From Clostridiales bacterium (GTDB lineage: Bacteria; Bacillota; Clostridia; Saccharofermentanales; DTU023), in assembly GCA_004556455.1 (NCBI GenBank), contig SFGY01000001.1:177096-241095 (forward strand): a DNA stretch of 64,000 bases, written 5' to 3'. Under the pieces are notes generated by a model. The model saw only the letters and a program-made list of their open reading frames with translations. It had not been told where the DNA came from and did no database searches. Both the position numbers and the translations under genes were made by a program. Of the stretch, positions 8,348 through 16,838 are shown piece after piece; positions within the stretch are counted from its first letter, which is position 1, and each line of letters begins with the position of its first letter.

Positions 8348-9126
8348 AAAAGTATTTCTCTTTATTCTCTGTTTTCTCACGTCAGAGTTTGAAGTCATTT
8401 GCGATATATCGGGCAACAGCAGTGATTACGGCCACTTTTGGCGTGCTCTTCTTTACCGTTGAGTGCATCCTGGGTATGGTTTTGTTTTCACTTACAGATG
8501 ATATTGTCGGCTATTCTTTTCAGGATTATTTGCTGATGATCTCAGTGGCCTCGCTGATCACTTATCTGTATCAATTCTTTTTTGCTTCCGCCCATGAGAA
8601 TTTAGCTGAGGTCATTCTGGAAGGCGAGTTGGATACCGTTCTCCTTCGTCCGGTGAACTCGCTTTATTACTACAGTTGTTTCCGCCAGGATTATTCCTGC
8701 ATAATCAATGTCCTCGTTGTTATACCCTTCATTGTTGGTTTATATATCCAATACAATGTCTTTTCGATATTTAATATCATCGTATTTTTGCTCTTTATCA
8801 TCCTGGCTGTCCTTTGTGTTTACATCGTTAATCAGCTCTTCGTTACTCTGGTTTTCTTCTTTGAAAACTCGACACGGCTGCTCGGTCTAAGTGAATATCT
8901 CTACGATGTGGCGACCAGGCCCATAGCGATCTATCCCAAAGCCATCATAAAGGTTCTCATGTATGTCGTTCCCTATGGCTTTGTCACCAACATGAGCTGG
9001 CAGATACTCATACGAGGTGTGCCCGTAACCGCCTTTATTTTTCTTGCGCTCTGGGATGTGCTGGGACTTATGCTTGCCAATGCACTTTGGAATAAAGGCA
9101 TTAAAAAGTATGTTTCATCCAATTAA
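8344..9126 (+). CDS. ABC-2 family permease, COG3694-like
   Basis: A 260-residue membrane protein with about six spans. It carries the block NLAEVILEGELDTVLLRPVNSLYYY, matching the LLRPVN motif of the partner permease. The C-terminal region (YGFVTNMSWQILIRG then a final span) fits COG3694. It ends the three-gene unit. No clear terminator was found in the 362 bases that follow. Confidence 0.87.
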   Translation: MKKYFSLFSVFSRQSLKSFAIYRATAVITATFGVLFFTVECILGMVLFSLTDDIVGYSFQDYLLMISVASLITYLYQFFFASAHENLAEVILEGELDTVLLRPVNSLYYYSCFRQDYSCIINVLVVIPFIVGLYIQYNVFSIFNIIVFLLFIILAVLCVYIVNQLFVTLVFFFENSTRLLGLSEYLYDVATRPIAIYPKAIIKVLMYVVPYGFVTNMSWQILIRGVPVTAFIFLALWDVLGLMLANALWNKGIKKYVSSN

Positions 9127-9488
9127 AAGCCGCGCATAGGAACGAATTAAACCCGACTTATGACATACTGCCAAACATTTGGTATCCCAGTGTTTGTAAA
9201 AGTCTGCATGGAAAAGAAAGTGGGATAAATTAAATCTGGCAGCTCTTATTTTATATTTAAAATAAACATCAAAAGGCGTGAGTAAAGATCCGTGGAAATG
9301 GCTGAGTATTTTATTACCTTATGCTATGATAAAAAAATAAGAAAGCTCAAGTGAATCATGTTCACCTTTTCATCACCTCTGTAAGAGCTGCGAAGTCGAG
9401 ACATGCAACGCTGGCCAAACTGGCTTCAATAAGCGTTTAGAATGGTGTTAGCTAAAGATAGCGCCAGGCTGGAAAGAGAGGTACAGCG
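9127..9488 (+). other. Intergenic region before rbgA
   Basis: This stretch has no convincing coding sequence. Its first half is AT-rich and continues the base composition of the upstream ABC genes. The only signal I can support is an extended -10 element at 9322-9330, listed separately. No terminator, repeat or attachment site was recognised, so the right edge of the ABC block is undefined. Confidence 0.5.
9322..9330 (+). promoter_or_regulatory. Extended -10 promoter element upstream of rbgA
   Basis: TGCTATGAT is a TGnTATnAT extended -10 box. No good -35 box is found 16-18 bases upstream (CTGAGT is the best), as is common for extended -10 promoters. Transcription would start near 9337, giving an approximately 150-base leader before rbgA at 9489. 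Confidence 0.5.
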
Positions 9489-10364
9489 ATGGCACAGCAA
9501 ATTCAGTGGTTTCCCGGTCATATGGCCAAAACTCTGCGGGAACTTCGCGAAGAGATGGGCCTCTGTGACTGCATCGTCGAGGTCTGTGATGCGCGCATAC
9601 CTCGCTCCAGCCGCAATCCGGAGCTTTTACGAATCGCGGAGGGAAAAACCCGCCTGCTTTTGCTCAACAAAGAAGACCTGGCGGATGCAGCCACGACGGA
9701 AGAGTGGCTGAAGTTTTATGCTGCAAAAGGCCAGGCGGCCATGGCGACTCAGGCTCAGCGACAGGGTTCTGCCAAAGCGGTGGCTCGCAAAATTCTTGAA
9801 CTGAATGAAGAGAAAATCGCCCGCGCCAGGTCGCGCGGACGCATTAACCGGCCTATCCGCTGCTTCGTCGCGGGCATTCCCAACTGCGGAAAGTCCACGC
9901 TGGTCAACAGTCTCGTGGGGCGCAAAGCGGCAGCTACTTCCAACAAACCGGGAGTGACGCGCAGCCTTTCCTGGCTCAAAGCCGGAACTCATCTCAGCGT
10001 GCTTGACACACCCGGCCTGCTCTGGCCAAAAGTGGAAGAACGCCAGGCCGCCATTGTTCTCGGCGCCTGTGCGGCGATCAAAGACGATGTGATGCCTCTG
10101 ACGGAACTTGCCGGCGAATTTCTGCTCTTGCTCTGTCAGCGCTATGCGGGCATGATGGAACGAGAGTACGGCCTCGTGCTTACAGACGCTGATTATACAG
10201 AAGCTGAGCAGGGTGAGCTGCTCCTCGAAGCCCTGGCCCGTAATCGTGGCCTCCTGCGACAGGGAGGAGAAGCGGATCTCCAGCGTGCCGCGCGTCATAT
10301 TCTTACCGCATTCCGCAGTGGCAGTCTGGGCCATTTGAGCCTTGAAAGTCCGGAGCAGGAATAG
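9489..10364 (+). CDS. rbgA: Ribosome biogenesis GTPase RbgA (YlqF)
   Basis: A 291-residue circularly permuted GTPase. The G4 motif NKED (residues 60-63) comes before G1 GIPNCGKST (129-137) and G3 DTPG (173-176), the order expected for the YlqF family. The N-terminus QIQWFPGHMAKTLRELRE is diagnostic. RbgA acts late in 50S subunit assembly. A ribosome-binding site GAGAGG precedes ATG 9489. The C-terminal helical region is typical. It is 52 bases ahead of rnhB, its usual neighbour. Confidence 0.95.
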   Translation: MAQQIQWFPGHMAKTLRELREEMGLCDCIVEVCDARIPRSSRNPELLRIAEGKTRLLLLNKEDLADAATTEEWLKFYAAKGQAAMATQAQRQGSAKAVARKILELNEEKIARARSRGRINRPIRCFVAGIPNCGKSTLVNSLVGRKAAATSNKPGVTRSLSWLKAGTHLSVLDTPGLLWPKVEERQAAIVLGACAAIKDDVMPLTELAGEFLLLLCQRYAGMMEREYGLVLTDADYTEAEQGELLLEALARNRGLLRQGGEADLQRAARHILTAFRSGSLGHLSLESPEQE

Positions 10365-10416
10365 GTCTATCTGGCCTTCATACAAGGGCTAAACTTTTGA
10401 ATAAAGGGATAATGCT

Positions 10417-11496
10417 TTGACCAAACCTTACGTTTTTCGCCTGCGCCAGGCTGATCTGGACCGCTATGAGGAAATGGCGGAGCTAGAGAAAAATTTTCAC
10501 GCTGAAGGCTATGCCCTCGTCGCCGGTGCCGATGAGGCGGGTCGAGGACCATTGGCTGGCCCTGTCTTTGCAGCAGCCTGTATTCTCGATCCTGAACGGC
10601 CCATTCCCGGACTCAATGATTCTAAAAAAATCAGCGCCCAGCGCCGTGAGGCTCTTTTTGATCAGATCCAGGAGAAAGCTCTGGCTTATGCTGTTACTTC
10701 ACGCCCGTCAACATGTATTGATCGCATCAATATTCTTGAAGCCACGAAGGAAGCTACCCGAGAGGCCCTTGAGGCGCTCAGTCCAAGTCCCTCGATCTGT
10801 CTTCTGGATGCCCTGCGCATTAAGGATCTGCGTTTTCCCCAACGTGCTTTGATTAAAGGCGACGCGCACGTCAACGCCATTGCTGCAGCTTCCATCCTGG
10901 CCAAAGTGAGCCGCGATCGCTATATGATCGAACTGGATCAGGCTTATCCTGGTTATGCTTTTGCCTCACATAAAGGCTACGGCACGGCCGCACATTACGA
11001 AGCTCTCAGACGTCTCGGCCCCTGTCCGGAGCACCGGCTGAGCTTTCTGGGTAAACTGAAACTGGGGAAGAGTGTGGCAGAGGAAGAGGCCACTGCTGCT
11101 CATAGCCAGGACAAAGACGCTACACGTTTTCAGCAGGGCTGCCTTGCCCGGGGACAACAGGCTGAAAGACGTGTCGCTGAACATCTGGCCTCACAGGGCT
11201 ATCATATCCTTGAGCGCAACTTCCGTCTGCCTCCTTTCGGAGAAATCGATTTAATTGCGGCGAAAAATAAAGTCCTTTTTATTGTCGAGGTCAAAGCCCG
11301 ACATGAATCTCTCAGCAAAGGCCGCTGTCTTGAGGCCATCGACCACCGTAAGGCGAGTAAACTTCGTCTTGTCGCCGCATATTATCAGCAGAGCCGGCAT
11401 TTTGAAAATCATAATCTTCGTTTTCTGGCAGCGGGCTGCGAGCTTGGCGAGCATGATGAAGTGCTGCACATCTGCTATCGGGAATTTTTCCCCTGA
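10417..11496 (+). CDS. rnhB: Fusion of ribonuclease HII and YraN (UPF0102) nuclease-fold domain
   Basis: A 359-residue protein with two complete domains. Residues about 33-215 are RNase HII, which removes ribonucleotides from DNA-RNA hybrids: GADEAGRGPLAGP carries catalytic D39 and E40, and LLDALRIKD (D131) and HVNAIAAASILAKVSRDR follow. Residues about 245-359 are YraN: GQQAERRVAEHLASQGYHILERN, then GEIDLIA (E276, D278) and VEVKAR (E291, K293), which form a PD-(D/E)xK-like site. A charged linker of about 25 residues joins them. These are normally separate adjacent genes. The start is TTG 10417 with AAAGGGA upstream; the nearby ATG runs straight into a stop. Confidence 0.93.
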   Translation: MTKPYVFRLRQADLDRYEEMAELEKNFHAEGYALVAGADEAGRGPLAGPVFAAACILDPERPIPGLNDSKKISAQRREALFDQIQEKALAYAVTSRPSTCIDRINILEATKEATREALEALSPSPSICLLDALRIKDLRFPQRALIKGDAHVNAIAAASILAKVSRDRYMIELDQAYPGYAFASHKGYGTAAHYEALRRLGPCPEHRLSFLGKLKLGKSVAEEEATAAHSQDKDATRFQQGCLARGQQAERRVAEHLASQGYHILERNFRLPPFGEIDLIAAKNKVLFIVEVKARHESLSKGRCLEAIDHRKASKLRLVAAYYQQSRHFENHNLRFLAAGCELGEHDEVLHICYREFFP

Positions 11497-11583
11497 ACGC
11501 AGGAAAATGAACAAAAGCATAATCAGAATAGAGAAACGTGACCAGGCGATTCATGAAAATGCTGAAAGGTGACAAAGCAAAGC

Positions 11584-14259
11584 ATGAAAATGAAAAACAG
11601 TAAGATTGAACCAAAACCCAAAGCACTCTTTTTTGATTTTGACGATACTCTCCAGCCCTTTGATCCCTGCAGCCGCCAGGCTCTGGAAAGTAGCTGCCAG
11701 GCCTTTTCGCTGCCTTTTAATGAGCAGGTCTATCAGCATTACCGCCAGCTGAATCACGGGCTATGGAGGCGGCAGAAAGCAGGCGAACTGAGTGTCGAGG
11801 ACGTCATGGAGAGACGTTTTCAGCTCTTTCTTAAGGATTACGGGCAAGCTCAGCTGGCTGAAGTTTTCAATCAACGCTATATCTCAGAGCTGAGCCGCTG
11901 TGTGTCCAAAGAACCGGGAGCAGATGAGGTTCTGGACAGGCTCTCACGCCAATATGAGCTCTTTATTTGCTCGAACGGCCGGCTGGCAGAAAAACGCAGT
12001 CGCATCGAACTTGCCGGTTGGACAGCCTATTTTAAAGACCTTTTTGTTTCTGATGACATCGGCTTTGATAAGCCCGATCCGCGCTATTTTGAACTTTGTC
12101 TCCAACGCAGCCGTTATTCTGCCGACGAAGTTCTCTTTATCGGGGACAGCTGGACAGCAGATATCCTGGGCGCACGCAGAGTCGGCCTGCCTGCCATCTG
12201 GTACTGTGTGCACAGTCGCTCAGATCAAGAAGCTCTTCCTGCTGAAGACTCGGAGCTGGAAAATATTCTTTGTCTGAAGCAGCTGACGGAGCTTCTGCCA
12301 CTGCTGGATGAGGAAGCCTGCCTGGCGGGGGAGGAGGCCACGAAGCAACTTTGTGCTGAAGGAGGAAGGCAGGGGATTTCCGTTCGATTGCCGGGCAATA
12401 GTCCTCTTAAAAAAACAGACGCTGTGGTTCCGGAAAGCCGTTATCCCCGCCCTGAGTGGCTGGAACGCGCAGTTTTCTATGAAATCTACCCTCAGAGTTT
12501 TTATGATGCCAACGGGGACGGTATTGGCGATATTCCGGGAATTATCAGCAAACTGGATTACATTGCTGATCTTGGTGCGAACGCGATCTGGCTGAGTCCC
12601 TGTTTCGATTCGCCTTTCAAAGACGCGGGTTATGATGTTCGCGACTATAAAAGAGTTGCCGCGCGCTATGGGACAAATGATGATCTTATTGCTCTTTTTA
12701 ATGAAGCGCATCGGCGAGGCATGAAGGTCTTACTGGACCTGGTTCCCGGACATACAAGTGAGGAACACCCCTGGTTTATCGAGAGCAGTAAAAGTGAAGC
12801 AAACGCCTTCACTAAGCGCTATATCTGGACCAACAGTGCCTTTGAAGGAGCAGAGGGCCGGCCTTTCATCAGCGGAGAATCGGAGCGGGATGGCGCTTAT
12901 ATTCTCAATTTTTTCAAATGTCAGCCCGCGCTGAATTACGGCTGGGCTGAAGTCCGAAAACCCTGGCAGAGTGAGGCTCTGGGAAAAGAGGCCTGTGAAA
13001 CCTGCGCGGCCATGGTGGACGTCATGCGCTTCTGGCTGGAGCGCGGAGCCGATGGTTTCCGCGTCGACATGGCGGACAGCCTTGTCAAGGGTGACGGTGA
13101 CGAAAAAACGGCAACCATCAAAACCTGGCAGTTCATCTTCGATCAGCTGCGGCCAGATTTTCCCCAGGCAGCTTTTGTTTCGGAGTGGGGGCGACCTGGT
13201 CTCAGCTCCCAAGCCGGTTTTGATATGGACTTCTGGCTGGACTGGGGCTGGGGCGAAGGCAATGGCTATCATCATATGCTGCGCTTTACCCGTGACACGA
13301 AAAGCACAGACTCACGCGAAGGAGATCGAAGCTATTTTAACGCCGGGAGTTCGACCTCAGCGCTGTCGTGGCTGGTGGAATATAGACGGGAATATGAAGC
13401 TTCTCGCTCGAAAGCCAGCTTTTGCTTTATCACGTGCAATCATGATACGCCTCGGCTGGCCCCCCGTTTGAGTCGAGATGAAATTGCTCTGGCCTATTGC
13501 TGCCTTCTGACCCTGCCCGGCAACCCTTTTATTTACTATGGCGATGAAATCGGGCAGCGTTATCTGCCGCTTCCCAGCAAGGAGGGGGGCTATCACCGAA
13601 CGGGTTCGCGCACGCCCATGCAATGGAAGCAGGGGCGGAATTTCGGCTTTTCCAACGCAGCGCCTGAGCAGCTTTATCTGCCGGTAGATCCAGACGTCCA
13701 TGCGCCAACAGTAGAAGAAAACATCAGAGATCCGCGTTCTCTCTTTTGTATCCTGAAACAACTCATTGCCCTGCGCAGGCAATACCCCTCGCTGCTGGCG
13801 ACTTCGGACTGGTCCCCGATCGCTTGCAATGAAGAGGGCAAAGCGCTGCTCTACAAAAGATATTGCCATGTCTCCACGATCTCCGGCCACCGTGGAGAGG
13901 CCAGGGCAGTAAACCCCGATCTAAAAGATTGGCAGGATCAGGGCCAGGAAAAGGAAGAAGCAAACAGTCAAGTTGCCAGGCCTCTCAAGGAAAGTCTTTT
14001 TGTCTGTCTGAATCCCGGCTTAAAACCTGAACGCCTGAATCTTCCGGCTCAGGAATTTATGGAACTTCGTTCGGCCAAACTCATCTTTTCCTTTTCTGCA
14101 AATGGTTCGGAAAATTATCTTAATGGAGAAAACTACTTGAATTACACCCGGTTTGAAAGAAAAGAACGGAGAGACGAAGACCTGGCTAAGGAAAGTACGG
14201 TTGACGGAAATCTGTTGATCGAGCCTCAGAGTATCAGTCTCTTTCATCTGTTACAATAA
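11584..14259 (+). CDS. Fusion: YjjG-like HAD phosphatase with GH13 alpha-glucosidase/amylase
   Basis: An 891-residue two-enzyme protein. Residues about 12-235 form a HAD hydrolase: FFDFDDT (D18, D20), ICSNG, DKPDPRYF and FIGDSWTADI, closest in layout to YjjG-type nucleotide phosphatases. Residues from about 296 form a GH13 barrel: FYEIYPQSF, DLVPGHTSEEHPWF, the nucleophile D495 in GFRVDMADS, acid/base E534 in VSEWG and D621 in CNHDTPR. TPMQW and YYGDEIG suggest an exo-acting oligosaccharide alpha-glucosidase or trehalose-synthase relative. All catalytic residues of both halves are present. No signal peptide, so it is cytosolic. An alternative start is GTG 11569. Confidence 0.88.
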   Translation: MKMKNSKIEPKPKALFFDFDDTLQPFDPCSRQALESSCQAFSLPFNEQVYQHYRQLNHGLWRRQKAGELSVEDVMERRFQLFLKDYGQAQLAEVFNQRYISELSRCVSKEPGADEVLDRLSRQYELFICSNGRLAEKRSRIELAGWTAYFKDLFVSDDIGFDKPDPRYFELCLQRSRYSADEVLFIGDSWTADILGARRVGLPAIWYCVHSRSDQEALPAEDSELENILCLKQLTELLPLLDEEACLAGEEATKQLCAEGGRQGISVRLPGNSPLKKTDAVVPESRYPRPEWLERAVFYEIYPQSFYDANGDGIGDIPGIISKLDYIADLGANAIWLSPCFDSPFKDAGYDVRDYKRVAARYGTNDDLIALFNEAHRRGMKVLLDLVPGHTSEEHPWFIESSKSEANAFTKRYIWTNSAFEGAEGRPFISGESERDGAYILNFFKCQPALNYGWAEVRKPWQSEALGKEACETCAAMVDVMRFWLERGADGFRVDMADSLVKGDGDEKTATIKTWQFIFDQLRPDFPQAAFVSEWGRPGLSSQAGFDMDFWLDWGWGEGNGYHHMLRFTRDTKSTDSREGDRSYFNAGSSTSALSWLVEYRREYEASRSKASFCFITCNHDTPRLAPRLSRDEIALAYCCLLTLPGNPFIYYGDEIGQRYLPLPSKEGGYHRTGSRTPMQWKQGRNFGFSNAAPEQLYLPVDPDVHAPTVEENIRDPRSLFCILKQLIALRRQYPSLLATSDWSPIACNEEGKALLYKRYCHVSTISGHRGEARAVNPDLKDWQDQGQEKEEANSQVARPLKESLFVCLNPGLKPERLNLPAQEFMELRSAKLIFSFSANGSENYLNGENYLNYTRFERKERRDEDLAKESTVDGNLLIEPQSISLFHLLQ

Positions 14260-14443
14260 AAACAGCCTGATTCTGAGCGCTATTAGCAATCTGGTTCTGA
14301 GCACTGCCATCAGGATATGGGAAGAACTGGTATATCTCAGCCTTTTCAATTCATCCATACCTTTTTTCTTTAGTGAGCAGCAGAGGACAGACAGACATTG
14401 AAACGGGCAAAGGGGAAAAGTAGGTTTAGCGATGGAGGAAAAA

Positions 14444-15871
14444 ATGCCAGAACTTAAGAGCCAGCAGGATAAACAAAGTCTCTGTTTTCGCAATCTTGAT
14501 CGTCTGGTCAGCTGTGATGACAGCGACAGGGTGTATGAGCATTGCGATCTTTTCGTTGAAAACGGTAGAATTTCACAGATTGGAGAGGTAAAGCAAAGGG
14601 CTGACGATGAAATTGATGGCCGTGGCTTCATCGTCTATCCCGGACTGATTAACACACATCACCATCTTTATCAGATTCTCACACGGAATTTGCCGCAGGT
14701 GCAAAATCTGGAGCTTTTTGACTGGCTGACAAAACTTTATGAGATCTGGGCCAAACTTAATGCTGAGGGCTTTTTTGCAGCCTGCCGCGCCGGTATGGGT
14801 GAACTGATTAAATTCGGCTGCACAACGGTTTTTGATCATCATTACGTTTTCCCGGAAAACAGCGGTGATCTGCTCGCTTCAGAAGTTGAAGCGGCCGATC
14901 TCATGGGCATCCGCCTTGTCCTGTCCCGGGGCAGCATGGATCTCAGCCAAAAAGATGGAGGTCTTCCCCCTGATTCAGTCGTACAGAGTATCAAAGAAAT
15001 CCTTGAGGATAGTGAAGCTCTCATTGACCGTTATCATGATGAAAGGCCTTTCTCCATGCGACAGGTGGTGCTGGCTCCATGTTCACCTTTCAGTGTCAGT
15101 GAAGAGCTGCTGCGTGAATCAGCCAAACTGGCTCGAAGCAAAGGGGTTCGCCTGCACACGCATCTGGCGGAAACTAGAGATGAGGAGGTCTACACGCAAG
15201 AACATTATGGTATTCGTCCTCTGGAGTATATGGCCCGACTTGGCTGGCTGGGCAAAGATGTCTGGTTTGCCCATGGCGTTCATTTTAATGATGCTGAACT
15301 CGATCTCTTAGCGGAGACAGGAACGGGCGTCGCTCATTGCCCGGCCTCGAACATGAAACTTTCCTCGGGGATCTGCCGCGTTCCTGAGCTACTTCAAAGA
15401 GGCGTTCATGTAGGTCTGGCTGTTGACGGCAGCGCCAGCAACGATGGTTCCAGCCTGCTGGAAGAAATGCGTATCGCATATCTGCTCCATCGCCTCTCCT
15501 GGGGAGAAAAAGCTCCTTCCGGCTATGAGCTTCTGAAAATGGCGACAAGAGGTGGAGCCGCACTCCTTGGCCGTCCCGAGCTTGGTCAGCTTGCAGTCGG
15601 AAAAGCAGCAGATTTTTTTGCGATACAGAAATACCGACTGGAACTTGCCGGCGCCAGCTTTGATCCTGAAAACATGCTGGCCACCATTGGGATCAAGGCT
15701 CCGGTTGATTTTACTGTAGTGAACGGAAAAATTCTTTACAAGCAGGGAAAGCTACTCGATCTTAATGGTAAAGTCCAGGATGAGAATGAAATCAGCAGAC
15801 AAGTAGAAAGAGCCTCACGCCGCATGCAGGACGAAACTACAGGTGGTAAGCTGGCTTCTGTTTTGGAATAG
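14444..15871 (+). CDS. Amidohydrolase, probable 8-oxoguanine deaminase
   Basis: A 475-residue metal-dependent deaminase of the AtzB/TrzN/SsnA group. It shows PGLINTHHHLYQ (the HxH metal site), TTVFDHHYVFP, HTHLAETRDE, WFAHGVHF, VAHCPASNMKLSSG and the catalytic aspartate in LAVDGSASNDGSS. The HHHLYQ plus DHHYVFP blocks resemble 8-oxoguanine deaminases, which hydrolyse oxidised guanine to urate; other purine or triazine substrates are possible. ATG 14444 has GGAGG at 14434-14438 five bases upstream, making it a better start than ATG 14432. A GntR/UTRA regulator follows at 15987. Confidence 0.85.
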   Translation: MPELKSQQDKQSLCFRNLDRLVSCDDSDRVYEHCDLFVENGRISQIGEVKQRADDEIDGRGFIVYPGLINTHHHLYQILTRNLPQVQNLELFDWLTKLYEIWAKLNAEGFFAACRAGMGELIKFGCTTVFDHHYVFPENSGDLLASEVEAADLMGIRLVLSRGSMDLSQKDGGLPPDSVVQSIKEILEDSEALIDRYHDERPFSMRQVVLAPCSPFSVSEELLRESAKLARSKGVRLHTHLAETRDEEVYTQEHYGIRPLEYMARLGWLGKDVWFAHGVHFNDAELDLLAETGTGVAHCPASNMKLSSGICRVPELLQRGVHVGLAVDGSASNDGSSLLEEMRIAYLLHRLSWGEKAPSGYELLKMATRGGAALLGRPELGQLAVGKAADFFAIQKYRLELAGASFDPENMLATIGIKAPVDFTVVNGKILYKQGKLLDLNGKVQDENEISRQVERASRRMQDETTGGKLASVLE

Positions 15872-15986
15872 CCGCCATTGCAAGCTGTTTCGCACATGGT
15901 CAGGGTGTCAGGACAAGAAAGGTTCTTTTCTCTAAAGCTTTCTTATGCTACGATGTTAAGACAGCTTAGCTTTCGGAGGTGCAGTT

Positions 15987-16715
15987 ATGAAGCTGGATAA
16001 ACACAGCAGTATTCCGCTTTATGCGCAGCTGCGCGAATTAATTGTAGAACGAATCAGCAGTGGCGCCTATGCCCGTGGTGCGCAGATCCCTTCAGAGATG
16101 GAATTTTGCAGAGAATTGGATCTGAGTCGCCCGACAGTGCGCCAGGCGATTGCAGAGTTGGTCTCCGATGGCGTGCTGGAGATTCATAAAGGGAAAGGAA
16201 CCTATGTGGCCGAAGAGGTCGAGCGCCTTGAAATTCCTCATTTTACGGCGCTGAGCTTTTCCTTTCTCAACATGAATAATGTCGATAACATCGGTCTCAA
16301 ACCAATCAAACTGATTGAACCCGATGCCGAAATCGACCGTCTCTTTAAAATAGCAGAGAAGCAGACTCATCCGGGTTACTGGCTGGCTGAGTGGCCGGTC
16401 AATGCCGGAGAGCAGATTCTTGGGCACTGCTATTCCTATATTCCTGTACAGCTTTTCCCTGAACTTGGTCAAAGCCTTGCGGCCGGTAAACGAATGGTCG
16501 ATATCAAGTCCAATAAATACGCCTATCTGCCGCAGAAAGGCAGTCTTTCCCTGACTTGTCGCCCGGCCAAAAATCGTGAAGCGGAAGCTCTGGATATTCC
16601 ACGCCGCAGTTTTATCATCGCCATGGAAGGTCCCCTCTTTGCCCGCAACGGCTATATCTGTGAGGTTTTGCGCATTATTCTGCGCCCTGACCTGATTAAA
16701 GTGGAAATTAATTGA
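15987..16715 (+). CDS. GntR-family transcriptional regulator with UTRA domain
   Basis: A 242-residue repressor-type protein. Residues 1-75 are the GntR winged helix: IPLYAQLRELIVERI, IPSEMEFCRELDLSRPTVRQAI and GKGTYVAEE. Residues about 80-240 form a UTRA effector-binding domain. A TGCTACGAT extended -10-like element (15946-15954) and TCGGAGGTG ribosome-binding site precede ATG 15987. It lies 115 bases after the amidohydrolase and may control it; no operator was identified. The ligand cannot be predicted. Confidence 0.9.
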   Translation: MKLDKHSSIPLYAQLRELIVERISSGAYARGAQIPSEMEFCRELDLSRPTVRQAIAELVSDGVLEIHKGKGTYVAEEVERLEIPHFTALSFSFLNMNNVDNIGLKPIKLIEPDAEIDRLFKIAEKQTHPGYWLAEWPVNAGEQILGHCYSYIPVQLFPELGQSLAAGKRMVDIKSNKYAYLPQKGSLSLTCRPAKNREAEALDIPRRSFIIAMEGPLFARNGYICEVLRIILRPDLIKVEIN

Positions 16716-16838
16716 CGCTGCTTGCGCCTCTTTTCGTCTTTAGATCTTGCAGCTATTCGCCTGCAAGTTTTTCTGTTCGCAGTTTTCTCGGATCTGGTCT
16801 TTCTTATTAATAAAAAGGCCAGAAGGAATTTGTAAAAA

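Noticed and set aside
9627..10385. 252-codon open frame on the minus strand
   Set aside because: Antisense to rbgA; composition follows the rbgA codons.
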